A stretch of 64,000 nt of DNA, taken from contig CM049310.1 in NCBI GenBank assembly GCA_026874595.1, forward strand, positions 83,363,056-83,427,055, given 5' to 3'. Shown one piece after another: positions 37,021 to 50,765 of the stretch; position 1 is the first letter of the stretch, and each line of letters opens with the position of its first letter. The notes under the pieces are model-generated. The model was given only the letters and a program-made list of their open reading frames with translations. It was not told where the DNA came from and did no database searches. The translations under genes and the position numbers were made by a program. The stretch is from Sipunculus nudus. Its lineage: Eukaryota; Annelida; Sipuncula; Golfingiida; Sipunculidae.

Positions 37021-40000
37021 TTATATTTGATCAAATATATGCAATATTTATTGCTTTATCTTCAATGTTTAGGAAGCATTTTTAATTTCATGTCATCAGC
37101 CTCATTTATTTATCCCGTTAAATGCAATTTGCAAAAATGTTTTCTCTAGCAGTTTCCTTGAAATTCCTGATCGAGGTGTAATTCTGTTATCATGTACTCC
37201 AGGAATATTTTATTTTTTTTAATGTGTGAAGTAACAGCTGCTCAATGGGTGTTTATGTATGGCTGAGATGAACAACAATATACAAGTTTAAAACATTAGT
37301 CATGGCAACCACCTGGTCTTTGTATACACACATATGGAATCTCCGGTTTTATACTTAGATAAAATACTCCTATCAATCTGATCTATTTTAAGCTTAAACT
37401 TCCAGACTGTAATGTTTTGGTTGTTCACCAGTCATACAGATTGATTGTTCTAAAACAAACACAGATGACCAGCAAAGGTAGAGAAAATAAAAAGGAAAAT
37501 TTTTTTTGTATTGTAAATGGTAACTATGCATGTGTACCTACAGTGTTCTGAAAATAACAAATTATATGTATGTACTGCAGTTCATTATTCTTTGTTTTTT
37601 TTCCATAATCTGATCATAGTCTTGTGGTTTATCTCCTCTGTCCTTCAATTGCTTAGATTTTTGTAGAACTTAATAAACATATATATTTACTCAGAAAAAG
37701 AACCAAAACCATTCAGAGATGTTAAGAATATGATCTCTTCCATCCAAAGGTGTTATTCTAATCAACAAAGGATTTATTGGTTTTATATTTTAATTCCCAA
37801 AGATAAAATGAAAATTGATGGAAACCATTAGTAATCAGAGAAAGTCTACAGGACTGTAATTATTCTGCCATTTTGTATACCAAAGTACACTTATGCCAGT
37901 GGGTTTATAAATCTGGTGAATACTCCTTTTTAATTATTTTGCAAGAGGATATTTGTTTAGCAGTGTGAGAAAAATAAGTCAGTTGTCATGGTAACACAGG
38001 TGGTCTTTCCACAGGTTGCTCTTAATTCACAATATGCCCTGCCATTCCTCGAGACAACAATATATATGTTTCTTCAGTGTGAATTAGTTAGTTCCTTGTT
38101 TCCTTGGGGTATACCTCTCAAATTTTCCATGTGGAAGACTTTTTTGTCAGTTTTCTGACTTGAATTAGCCGTCTGGATGATTTTTGTACAATCGGCTATC
38201 AAGCAGTGTTTGTTGTGAACCTTTAAACAACTAGTTGCTATAGGATGTTAAACAGGTGGGGGTTTTGGTTGATGGAGAGCCCAGTTCTTGCCCTGTTACA
38301 CACACTGGCTTGCTGGCTGCGGGTCACTGGTACAATATGTTCAACTGGCAGTCTGCTAGTGCAGCATTATTATCCCTGCTAGCTGTACAGGTGAACCAAA
38401 TTTCAGCCATGCATGCATACTAAAGGTCGGTGCCTACATCGCAGCATCAGCTATTTGTACTTTTTGCTTTGGAACAACGTAATTATATAGGCTGCCTAGA
38501 AACCTCACTGGCATATTGTTCCACTTCTTGCCATGGGTATCCCATTTGACCTCCAAGGTCAGGGCTACAACATGCTGTTTTTTATTATCAGCCAGATGAT
38601 ATGAATGATGACATATTACATAAACATCAGCAATATGTAGCGACTGTTTGGGCAGCTGTCACAATATTCAAACTTTCCAAGTTATAAGTACAGTTTTGTT
38701 GATGGAATTTTACTTATTTTCTTTGTTGCAAATAGGTATTTGATGAAAGCAAGACTTTTATTGGACTATCAAACACAACAAGGGCAGGAACATTCAAGTT
38801 CTTTTAACTTCATTAACTGAGCTTAATTTATTGATGAGTTATCTATTGTCTTATCTTGATGATATAATTGCAATTTGTGTTCAGCCCCCCTTTAATTTTA
38901 ATTTATTCAGATGATATAAAGAAAGTGAAACCATGTCTGCTGACCAATACATGATAATATATCCATTAAGTTTTTAATATTTCAGCGATATTCTCAGTCT
39001 AAGAACTGATTTATATCATGGTTACATCATGACTGAAAATGTTAGCAAATCAGGAATCAAGAAGTCTTGACATCTGGAATAAGCTGCAATACTTTGTAAT
39101 CATCAACAGCAAACAAAAAAAAAAAAAATAAAATGTTCTACTGTAATTAGTGGGTATTTATGATTTTTTTTTGGTTGTTTTTCGAACTTACACTTTAATA
39201 TTTTTTATAGACCATATTATTGTACATAGTAAATAGCAGTACCGGTAGATGCTTACCCGAACAAGCAAACTTTGAATTACAATGTATTTCAGATTATCTA
39301 AGTTTGCACCATTATAGCCTAAATTTTCAATTTTTTCATAATCTATGGGAGGGGAAACTCACTCACGTATGGTCCTTCTCTGTGATGGAGAGAAGTTGTA
39401 AAACATCATTAATTTGTCTTCAATTAAGCAGATACTGATGTGTTTTATGACATTGCTTATATTTTAGACAAGAAAAAAAATGTAAAGTAAATACTCAATA
39501 TAAATATCAACCAGTTTGGCCCAAGTGAATGTTTAAAGGTTTCATTGGTGTATATTCTCAGTTGTTCAACAACTGTTATCTTTAACTACATATCATATTT
39601 TGAATTTTAAAATCAGATATAATTATTATTAACAAAATAAACACAACAACAAATCCATAATAAAATACAACAATTTCGTTCAGTCTCCAAAAGTGTCCTA
39701 CTGTGGAAGAAGCATCGCCTATATTCATGGACTGCATGGAGAGGAATATATATCATATTGCTCCATGGATGAAATATTTAAGTCACAGCTGGTTCATTGT
39801 AATGCATACCACAGCAGGTTATTGATAAACATGTTTGTGGAGAGTCAAAAATGCTGCTGCCTGGACCTGTATCAGTGTTTTTCCTGGGCGGCCGTGAGCA
39901 AGAACCGGGAAGAGAGAGAGCTCTGCAGCCCTGTCTCCTTTGTACAAGACGAAGGCATCACTCCAACTCTGGCTCCTGCCATAATGGTATTGGTTGTGCT

Positions 40001-41537
40001 GTCCTCGTTAAGCTGAAAGGTCACTTTCATTAGTTGATTAGTCTCTCCTGTATGCATGCTTCTGTATGTGGAGCTGAATCTGTTTTACTACCATTGCACA
40101 ACTGGAAATATCTGGGTGCTGCATGTTGCAGTCCCAAGTTAAAATATGTGAGTTGTTAGTTATCTAATTCTATATCACAGAATATATATACATGTATAAA
40201 CATGTATAAATACACTTTGATCTTAGAACTATCTCACTTGATACTTTTTCAACTGTTTTTGTCAAAATGACATATTTTTTTCCTTCTCTGTTCTGTCAGT
40301 CAACTCTTTTCCAAATCTGATCTTTAATTAACTATATGAGATTTTTGTAGCTCTCCTTTAACTGTGTCCATAATAAGTGTAATCAAAGTGTTGCTTTACA
40401 AAAAATATGATTTATGTGATGAACAGATAAATTATATTGTCTGTTTGCATCTTCAAACACTATGAGCAGAAAAATAATTCCCATTATTTTTTAGCAATAG
40501 TTTTTTTGTAAGTTTGAATCTTTGAATCATACAGCTTTGTGTTAGTATTTCACTTTAAAACAAAAGACATTATTTGACTGGATATTGGTTATATTCATAG
40601 AGAACAATTTTCATATTTACTGGTTCACTGGTTTCAGACAAAACAACTTTTTTTCAATAAATAAAATAACAGCACCCAAAGTGAAACCAGATAATGATGG
40701 AGGACTATGGCTGAGGAGGCCGATAAGGGTCGGAGTATTTATGGTAGAAAAGGGCTGTATACAATTCCTGTATCTAAACAAATGGCTCCCTCAAATAAAA
40801 GTCCTTGTACAAACATCTACATTCTGATATAAACCTATGGATTTCCTGTCTTTACACATTTAATAATTGATAAGCAGCCACTTAAGAGTTTCTGGTAATG
40901 AGGTTAGCCGGGGGTCTAGGCGGGTCAGATCAATCCCCTCCAAATGACCAGCTTCTCTAGTAGACGTGCCTGCGGGGCAATCAGGATGAACCCTAACCTA
41001 GATCAACCCAAACGCAAAGGTTTATTTATTTGAGAGGCATTGATTTGGTTTGTGTACAGTCTGCGATTAGCATTTATCTTCTTCATTTATCTTCTGAAGT
41101 TCACTGCAGGGGTTGTACAACAAACTAATGGTTTGTAGACAGGATATTTATCAGCTAATTACTCAGTGTAAAAGAGGCAATTTATTGAGGTTAGGAACTT
41201 CATAGGAAACTCTTTTTTTCAGTTACGTTCTTATTACCTATTCATTACTTTGCACTTGAAGACCAGTTTAGTTCTATTCCAAATACAACAGATGGTGCTG
41301 CAACAGCCCCTTTAAAAAATAATGTTAAATTTCTCAGGATATATTGAAAAATAAGGAAAATAACCCTAAAGACATACATGGCATCCTCCCAACAGTTCTT
41401 GACCAAAAACGTGCACATCAGAGACGTGGTTTCAGAGGAGTTCCATGACAATGGGGGAATGGGACCACCATTAATAATTATGCAGATAATTAAAATTTTA
41501 TACAAAAAACCCTGGCAGGTTCTAAAGTACAGATTAT
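37021..41537 (+). other. Long intronic unique stretch, nothing recognised
   Basis: No KCNQ exon, other exon or RNA gene is recognised. An A-rich run lies near 39115-39130. The frame 39693-40016 (107 codons) and its overlapping neighbours have no family likeness. A GC-richer patch lies at about 40900-41000. Confidence 0.5.
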
Positions 41538-41729
41538 ACAGTCAAACCTTGAAATTATGACATAATCTGGACCTTAATACAGTCATTGTTTTTTTTTAGG
41601 TGGTCATCTATGTAAGGGCTTATATAAAGAGAGAAAAAAGCAGGACCCATAAAAATTATCCTTGTGGTCACTAGATGATCACTAGAGGTGGTCACTAAAC
41701 TTAAGTGGTCGTTAGACCAGGTTTTACAA
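41538..41729. mobile_element. Short TIR element (MITE-like)
   Basis: About 190 bp. The left end is ACAGTCAAACCTTG and the right end, complemented, GTAAAACCTGGTCTAAC, sharing a short inverted repeat (GT-AAACCT). Four GTGGTC(A/G)-type motifs recur inside the right half. Boundaries and class are tentative. Confidence 0.5.
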
Positions 41730-44700
41730 CATATGGATAAATGAACACTCTCTGCAGTCTTTCTTAACCAGCAGTAAAACTCAAACCGAGTAAGGTACTT
41801 AAAACATCATGACAATTATTACAGAAATGTATAGAAATTCACATTCAAAGGTATAAATAAATATTGATATTAGTATTTGCATGCTAATCATCAATGACAG
41901 TTCTACCTCATACAGATCTAATTCAATGATAACTGAACGCATGTTCTTCTCAATGACAAAACTTAATCATATATCATATATTATGAAATTATAAGGAATT
42001 GAAGACAAATGGTAGAGTTACTTTTGACTTTGGGAATAGTATCTGGATCAATACAAAATTTCATATCATGTTCCACACAGTAAGTTGTTTTCTTAATCAA
42101 ATGTCATATTTATGGATTACTCTGTTTTTAAATGAAGGAATCAATATTAAATTTCTGAGATGTTATGGGTACATCATTATTTTCAATTAATTTTGACTAA
42201 TTGATAGTAAAATCCTCTTTGCAGTAATTACCATCATTAATCACTCTTAAGATTCATGACAACTCATTCATAAATTTAATGAAGGAAAATGAGTTGTCAT
42301 TTCTGTACTAGAGTCTCAGTTGGTGATGCCTTGATCATTTATATCATTTAGCAACATATCAAGTCAGCCTAAATTGCTGTATGATACCCGAGTAGCACAG
42401 TGAGAAGTTTGATATGTTTTCTGGGTTTCTTTCAAGGTTTGTCACTGGCCTCAGCTGCCAAGTTCTCACTATTCATTACATAAACTCAGCCTTTCAAGGA
42501 ATTCTCGAGACACATGGCCCTCCCATTTGTGTCTTCTATCTGACACAGCAGCTAAAAGAAATCTCACTTCCACCCACAATACATCATGGTGGCTGTCTTC
42601 TCAATCTTCCCAACCTGTGTCTTTTGTGGTTGGCATTCAAGCAGCACAACTCGCAAAATGCGCCTCTCAAAAAGCTCTATTTCCACAGGTTGATATTATC
42701 AACAAAAAGCTGAGGTGTCTATCAATGTGGCTACACGAGACCTGAATTAGTACTACCTGCATGGATGCAAAGACACCCAAAGATGTGACTGGCGTAGAAA
42801 TAAAATCCAATCAACTAGATACTGAGTGACAGTTGTTTGTGTACACTATAACTAAGAGTCTCTCAGTGGAATCACGCTTAACTTCCCATTGATAATTCCT
42901 ATTTCATGGAAAAAATTTACATGTTTACACTTCAGATATCTGATATCCAATCAGTCTAAGCTGAAAATAAAGTAAAAATGTAATCTACTGAAAAAAAAAT
43001 ATAACTGAAGCAGAAAATTAAATAACATTTAGCAAGATGCTGGGTAATAAATTTTTCCATTGCAGCTAGAAAAATATCAGTTGAGTGTAAGAAAGGACCA
43101 GGAATGATTTATTTTCTTGACAGCTGGTTCTGTGCTTGGAATAATAATGATTAGCAATTTTAACCTTGGTTCCTAGGTAAGAATTGATCATCAAATTTGT
43201 CTGTTTGTGCAGCCTTCAGGGAATAGCTTCCCTGGGGTTAATCCAACACTGGATTTGTCAATGGAAGCATACTTATATTGGCAGCTATTTACAGTATTGT
43301 TTCATTCAATTAAACTGGAAACCTCCTTCACTGAGAGACCAGGGGTACCTCCTAAGATTTATAGAAGTTCAAGAGGCAGGTCTTGATGATAAATATTACA
43401 ATATTCTTCTATGGGTTTGAAATATATATGTTAAAGAAAAAAACCCTGCCAAATATATAAAAATCGGAGCATGTGTGGCTTTGGATTATTTCATGTCACA
43501 AATTCTAATAAAACTAATATATAATTATGACTCATTTAAGGTATTTAAATAAAGACAAATATTCAGTAACACCTTTAACAGCTTATCTTTCAAGTCAAAC
43601 ATTGCTGTAATATTTCATTATGTATAAATAACAATAAACAGTGTCTTATTTTGAGCATTATAATGACCACTGTCATAATAGCATAATGGAAGATCTGATA
43701 TCACAATATGGGAGTTTTGTTTAAAAATGGTTACTTGGTATCAATCATTTATGTTTAGTTATCACAACACACAGATCACTCAGAACCCCTTTCCCTTAGC
43801 TTAGAATTGTTATATAGCTACAGCCAGCCAGCCCAATAAAAAAAAAACCAGGACTCATTGGGCATCCTTAAATTATCCTAAAAATGAGGATTATCATAAT
43901 ACAAAATATTTGAATGTACAAACCAAAACCATAATTCCATGTCCATGGTGACATAGTCATTATTTTCTGCAGGACATAGCTATCAGATGCATAACATATG
44001 TGGAAGAGAGGCTTCTATGGTTTCAGAAATGAATAAACAAGGGAGATTTACCACTATAATGTGTTCAAACAGATCCCAGGGTGCTGTATAGAAGTAAATA
44101 TATACAATCTCGTTTATAATTATTTTTATTATGGTTTACTGTTATTATAACATATGACACCAAACATATACATTGGGGATCACTGCCAAAAGTCGCCAAA
44201 AAAATAATATTTGTTTCCTCATCAAAACTTTCAGTGTAATTTTTGTTAGGCCCTTACTGCCACTCTTACATTAGCGAAGGCTCTCCTGTGTAAGAGGGGC
44301 AAAAGTGCTGCTACATCAACACTTGCTACTCTCTTAAATCTTTTACTTTTTTAAACTTGAACAGTATTAACTGTCAAACAGTGCTACTGTCTAGCCATGA
44401 GGCTAATTAAAGTACTTACATAATTACTGCTAGCAATTGTTGGCTCTTATAAGATAAATAATACTGACCATGAGGAAACCTATGTATTCCAATAATGAAG
44501 ATAATAAATACGATAAGAGGTGAGGGGAGGCATGAACACAGCATTCAGGACGGCATATAAGGATTTATCTCAGATATAACAAAGACACTTGCTCTCATTT
44601 CTAAAACCTCGGCAGTAATTCCATCCTCTGTCTGGGCTTGGTCTGCTGATGCACTCAGCTTCAGTTCTTAGGGTCGTGTCTGCCTGGCCTAGCCCCACAT

Positions 44701-46013
44701 TATGTTGGACCTAATATAAATAATCTGTAGATCTTTAAGGCCTAACAGGCTGGAACAATAAAAGGACCTAAGACCCTGATGGTTAAACCTGTGATGATTT
44801 TGTATATAACATGTACAGTAAAAGGAAAAGCAAAACTCATTTGTTTCATACAGCACAACATAACTTGTGTATACCAGCAGTATATGCTGATTTTCAACGT
44901 AGTTTTCATGCTACATAAGGAACATATGTGTTGTAATGCACATTTTGCCCACTTCCTGAAGGGCTGAATGATACCCAAACATCAAGCTTGAAAGAGAACA
45001 AAACCTTATTCAAGACAAATTAATCACTGCTCATGGTCTTGCTGCTGACATTTTAAAATTCAATACACTGTGAGAAATGAATGAATGCTCCCGTGTCCGT
45101 GGTTTTTATATTGGTGATCTAGAAAGCAAGAATTTATTTTGGCGAGATTTTAACGTTGTCTCCCAGCCGGTCCAAAACAGCATCAATTACATTAACGATA
45201 ATTAGTGTTGTGCAAATCAATAGATCATATTGATGATTGGCCATTTTTGTTCATAATCAATTAAATTTGTTTCATTTTCATTTAACAAATGATCACAAAG
45301 TTTAGGTATGCAGTATGTATATGCAAAGAAGTCATATTGTCAGGAGAAAAATCTTTCTGGTCTTGACCTTTTAACTCTCCTTTATTCAAATACATATGTA
45401 TATTTTCAGTTATTGTTTCTGACAATCACCCAAGATACAAGAATTTGCATTAATGTTCTCTAGTTTCACAGGATATCAAAGCCACATGAAATAATAATAA
45501 CTGATCACTGGTCACTTTCTTCTTTTAATCACTGACCATAATTTAAAAACCAATTCCAAACACTTTTATGATATCTCTAATGGCACTGTTTGTTATTTGT
45601 TCCGCACCTCAAGTGAACAGAGCAACAATTGATCAGTGATTACGGGAGCCTGTCTGGGTGTGGTGTGCATGATGGTTATGTTTAATACTAGAGGCACCAC
45701 TCTTGGGTGTCATTTATCATTCACCGAGGGGACAGCTTTCTCCCGAGGGGAAGCTCCACCTTTTCCTTGGCTCTCCTGTTAATTGAAGCCAATAAAGAAG
45801 AAGAATTTGTTTGTGCACTCTACAATGTGAATCAATATTAGGTTAGTTAGGGCTTGACCTTTCAACTGGTTTGGGCCAGGTCCAGACACTTGAAGATCAT
45901 CAATGTCTGGTCTGCTTTAACTCTTCATTGCTGCTGTTTTGTTAGCAGTCACGTACAGCAACCAGAAACTTTGCCTGCTTGTAATTATCATGGGCATACC
46001 AGCTTGGGGATCA

Positions 46014-46014
<1 letters not shown>
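41730..46014 (+). other. Long intronic unique stretch, nothing recognised
   Basis: No exon or repeat family recognised. Frames at 42414-42745, 43184-43420 and 44742-44978 have no family likeness. Some patches (45120-45260) are rich in TAAT cores. Confidence 0.5.

Positions 46015-46050
<36 letters not shown>
46015..46050 (+). repeat. Poly-G tract of 36
   Basis: Uninterrupted run of 36 G. It is capable of G-quadruplex formation, and the exact length is probably unreliable in any assembly. The poly-Gly frames across it are artefacts. Confidence 0.95.
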
Positions 46051-46052
<2 letters not shown>

Positions 46053-46100
46053 ATCATCTTCACTGTGTCCACACCTCAGAAAGTCCTGGACCTGCTGAAT

Positions 46101-46563
46101 TTAAAGGGGCCTACTCTGTTATCTAACATGTATTAACTAAAGAGATAACCCCTTGAAACTTTCATAAGAATAGGCCACATACGCTTTTCTTTTTTGCTTA
46201 TATCCAAGTGTTAATAACAAATGGGGGCCCACCAAAATAATCCAACTCATTCAATAAAAACATCTGGTGGCAGGTCAAACAAAACCAGAGTTTGCAAAAG
46301 GGTATTTTCCAACTAGTGACTTTTCAACTTCCTTACATATGCAAATAACAATTTTTTTTTTCTCAATTTATCAACATTGGCTCAGGTACCACGTTTACAA
46401 ACAGCTTGTTTATAAACAAGCTCATACATCCATCACAGAGGCATTATGGGAACTTTTCTTAACAGGAAATTCCTAATGTGTGCATGTCAGTATGTACGTA
46501 GAGTAAGCAAGAAATCACATAAATTATACAGAAAAAGTACGTTAAATGAATAGCTGGCTTTAA
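46101..46563 (-). mobile_element. TTAA-type MITE, copy 3
   Basis: About 463 bp in the opposite orientation to copies 1 and 2. The ends read TTAAAGGGGCCTACTCTG at the left and, complemented, TTAAAGCCAGCTATTCA at the right, both starting with TTAA. The inner block around 46408-46445 is the complement of the GCCTCTGTGATGGA region of copy 1. It carries no transposase. Confidence 0.75.
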
Positions 46564-48192
46564 TGATTCCTTGTGTGTCCTGAGGGGGATCATTTTCAAA
46601 ATTTTAGGCAGAAAAAAAGGTTTGGTTTTAAGGAACTTTTTTTCAGAAATCAATGCAGGCAGGCAGTGTTTTTTTTTACCTGTTTTTGTATGTTTCAATA
46701 AAAATGTCATATGATAATGGAAAAGCATGATAATAAAAGATTTATTTTGTGCTTAACAAGTAAAAGCACTACAAAACAAAGGAAAATTTAAAAAAAATTG
46801 TATTATTTTATATTCTTGAAAGAAATGTCCAAGCAGCTGGAGCCCAAACTGGTAAGTTTCTATTGAAAATCAAAATAAAAAATTTTGATGCGGGGGTTTA
46901 AAATTGATGCGGGTGGTGCCTGAGAACGATACTACTTTTATTTTTGGCCTTACCTGATAAATTTAAAATAATTAATACAGCACCATCTATCACAAACTTC
47001 AACAGAGAACTTGCATCATGGAAAACATGAAGTGACATGGATATGTCCCATATGGCAAGAAGAGCTGCTATATGCTCATTTCTATAAACCAGAATGATAT
47101 TAATGACTGTACAACGACTGAAAATACAGTAGAATTGATGAAACATGGGATTGAGGTAAACATATCAATTGGAAATTATATATACAGTGGGCCCTACTTT
47201 GAGGAACACCCTTTCTGCCAATCAAAAATTGGGTGGTAATTGCAGGAAGTCATTTAACCAAAGGCCATCAAAATTGGTAACCTTTTACAACTTAATAGCT
47301 TCATGAGTCAGAAATCTGAGACATATGAGATCAAGATCATTGGTCATTTTTTTCATAAAAAAAAGTTAATTGCCAAAATGGTGATTAAGATATAAAAGTA
47401 TATATAAAGTTCATGTATAACTTTGCAGCAAAAATGCTTGGGAGCTTGCTCCCTCACATTCGCTAATTCATCAGTCACTGGATTTCTGATGTATTTAACA
47501 AATTAATGGAGCAAGACAAATTTTTGCTTGAATTTTAAGGGGATCAAAATGAGTGATAGTGGGGTTTGACCCATGAATTCCCCACCCCCCCTACAACCAT
47601 CCCAACGGAACCACTATAATTTTATCACCAGGGTTCATGTACCTTGGCATTTGATGAGGTGTAACACTCAGTGATACCATGCAGTGTTACCAGCTTGTCC
47701 ATGTGACAGACTACTCAGAAATAAGTTCACTTCGATGGTGTCTTGTTTGTTTAGTGGGGAGGACAAGGGTTTGTGAGATCAATAAGATTAATTTTTTCCT
47801 CTTCAAGATTTGCATGGTCTAATTGGAGTGGTGCATCAGGCTTGAAACTTTATCCAATAACTTGGCCAATGTTATGCAATAGCATATTTAAATATCAATA
47901 CAGGTTTGATTCAATACTGGCTGCGGATTATGTTTTTTATATACTCCCTGGTAGTCATCTTTCTTATAACTGCTCTTTGGTGAGCACAACTGAAGGGACG
48001 TCATATTGTATATGTTCTTTATAGTCCCCTTTGATGTCAGTTTAATTGGACTCTGTCAAATTAGATTTTTAATCTAATATAGCTTCTGCCATATATACCA
48101 CCAATTCTTTGAATACAACAGAAAAATATCAAAAGACTACGCAAGTTGTGAAAAGTGGTTTTCTTTATGAGATGGAGTCATTTCATGTTAGA
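46564..48192 (+). other. Intronic unique stretch, nothing recognised
   Basis: AT-rich. Frames at 46459-46728 and 46898-47146 on the minus strand are short and unlike known families. Confidence 0.5.
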
Positions 48193-48904
48193 ACAAGGCC
48201 TACAGGCCTAATGCGAACCTGTGCATATGGATATACACCAGGTATAACGCTTCAATGCTGAACCACTACTTTTCATATATATGAACAATGCAAGTACTAA
48301 ACATCTGAACAAGAAACAATACACAAACATCACTGCTGAAATTCTCGCATTGGTGCACACAACACAAAAATAATTGTAGGTGGCACCACCAGTCCTGTAT
48401 ACAACAAAGCTATTTGACATGTATAAATATGCCCAATTTCAGGCTGATATATCAAATTCCTTCGTAAAATTAAGCAGGCACATACACTTTGCAAAAGTCA
48501 TTGCAGATGGCGACACCTGTCTTGTGAACAAGAAAGCCATTAAAGACACATAGACAGGTCAGAATAACAGGCCAATACATCAAACTTACCTTGAGTCTGA
48601 TGCATGGGGCTGACCAGGCTTAGGTGAGAAAGGCTGTTGCCCCGTGTGTCCTGTGACAAATTACTGGCTTAGGCTACTGCACTGAGTGAACTCTTGACCT
48701 GTACCTGGCTAGACTGAGTGAACTTCTGACCTGTACCTGGCTGCACTGAGTGAATTCTTGACCTGTTGCATAATCTGAAACAGTTGGCTGTCTGCCAAAG
48801 CTATAAATAAATCCAGACTGACCTTTTGCCTGTTGCCAAATCTGAAATAGTAGCCACACAATTGTATAAGCTCACAGATTGGCTCCATATGCAGCCCTGA
48901 GGGG

Positions 48905-49019
48905 CATGACACCCATGTGGTGATCACATGATACTCATGATGTGATCACATGCTACCCATGAGATGATCACATGCTGCCCATGAGGTGCTCACATGACAC
49001 CCATGAGGTGATCACATGC
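48905..49019 (+). repeat. 22-bp tandem repeat, 5 copies
   Basis: Units of the form (T/C)ACCCATGAGGTGATCACATG. GATCACATG, or its GCTCACATG variant, starts at 48922, 48944, 48966, 48988 and 49010. It is nested in the larger repeat element. Confidence 0.9.
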
Positions 49020-49739
49020 CTTGTGCTTGGCTGCACTGATTGAACTGTTGACCTATATTTGGCTGCACTGAATGAACTCTTGATCTGTTGCCAAATCTGA
49101 AACAGTTGGCAGTTTCTCAACCTATTCAAGAAACATTCACAATCTTGGCCTGTTATGTAACTCTGCTAAAATTTATCAAACACAAACCATTTGAATAAAC
49201 TTTCTGTAAATTTCTGACCATTTAGAAGAATAAGACTTTTAAAGTTTTTTTCAGCTTTTTCCCTGTAAAATCTAAGTAAATACAGATAGCAAAAATAAGC
49301 TGAATCTACAACATTTATTTTGTGACAGATAATTGCATAAAATTTGGGGATGGTAGCTCCTGCTATTCCTGAGAAATTATAAGTTAGTGTACAGATGATA
49401 TCTAATATCATAAATCTACATTTTTACAAGCTTTTAAAAAACATTCTTGTCAATATTTTCCATAGATAACCTGAAATCTAAATGTCTAGAGGCATGATGT
49501 AATGGATGCTGATAAACTGGTGCTAGGCTAGATGTATCTGCTTCACACAGCTAACATGTATGGTAAAATGACTCAATTCAATCTTTATAAATCAGCCAAA
49601 ATTCATTCTTTGGAACCATAAAAGACAATTATTATAAGAATTATTCAGGGAATTATTCTTGCAAAATATTAAACGAACTGGCCTCAGTATCATCAGTCAA
49701 AAAAACGTTTTGTAGGTTTATAACTCATATGGGAAAATA

Positions 49740-50250
49740 CAACAAAATGGCAAAGTTCAGTTTCCCATAACTCAGCTAAAAATCATTGAATCAAAACCAT
49801 TTGAACAAACTTGGATTATCAACATCTAAGGATAATTAATGTGTGAGATTTTAGAATTTGGCCCAGTGGTTTTTGAGAAGAAGATTTTTGTAGCCACTTA
49901 GCTAACATGGGCTGTTATGGCATATGACTAAATTCAGCTTCCCATAACTCAGCCAAAAGTCACTGAACTGAGACCATTTGAACAAACTTGAATTATCAAC
50001 ATCTAAGGATAAATAATGTGTGAGATTTAAGAATTTGGCCCAGTGGTTTTTGAGAAGAAGATTTTTGTAGCCACTTAGCTAAAATGGGCTGTAATGGCAT
50101 ATGACTAAATTCAGCTTCCCATAACTCAGCCAAAAGTCACTGAACTGAGACCATTTGAACAAACTTCAGAAAGCACTACCCTAGGATCATTTCTGTGCGA
50201 TATTAAACAATTTGGCCATTTCGTTTCAGAGAAGAAGTTATTTGTAGCTG
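49740..50250 (+). repeat. 177-bp tandem repeat, about 3 copies
   Basis: CCCATAACTCAGC recurs at 49764, 49941 and 50118, exactly 177 bp apart. The last two full units are nearly identical. A diverged relative of the unit occurs at about 50430-50600 and at 33020-33160. Confidence 0.9.
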
Positions 50251-50765
50251 TCAGTGTGATACGGGCACTGATGATCCCGTACAAAAAAGGCCAATGCAGG
50301 TGGCGCCACCAATACCTCAATTTCAGATATGACTCATGTGACCAACATTGGCATAAAATTTGGTGATGATAGCTCCAGCCGTTTCTTAGATTTAAATTTT
50401 AATATGCTTTTTTGCACAGTTAATAAAGTACAACCTCCTGTAACTCAGCCAAAAATCTCCGAACTGGAACCATTCAAACAAACTTGAGAAAGATTGTTCC
50501 AGGGATCATTTCTGTGAAATATTGGACAATTTGGCTGGACAGTTTCAGAGAAGAAGATTTTTAAAGTTTTTTTAGCTATAAAATCTAAGAAAATGCAGTT
50601 AGAAAAAAATAAACAAAATCTGATATAGTTTTTTGGATGACTGAATATTCGCAAAAATTTTGGTGATGCTAGCTCCTGCCGTTTTTGAGATAGCTATGGT
50701 TAACGTACAGACGCCGCACGACGCACAACACACGACGCACGACGCCGCACCATCGCATAAGTCAC

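Larger units (their letters stand above)
48193..50765 (+). mobile_element. Second palindrome-bearing repeat element, full-length candidate
   Basis: About 2.6 kb without coding capacity. It starts with the 33-bp block shared with 30345 and ends in an ACGCCGCACGACG-rich tract and CATCGCATAAGTCAC, like the end of 32838-33359. Inside are a CpG-decayed palindrome at 48379, 32-bp direct repeats (48676-48767 and 49029-49093), five 22-bp units centred on GATCACATG (48905-49019), about three 177-bp units (from about 49764, 49941 and 50118), and an exact GGTGGCGCCACC at 50299-50310. Treating this as one element is an inference from the terminal blocks. Confidence 0.6.

Noticed and set aside
35021-37149. 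Very long open frames (up to 471 codons) as a repetitive protein gene
   Set aside because: Several frames are open at once over a minisatellite with 24-27-bp units. There is no non-repeat domain, signal peptide or splice context, so the openness follows from the repeat.
45854-46136. Poly-glycine protein
   Set aside because: Created by the 36-G tract; two frames over it give the same poly-Gly.
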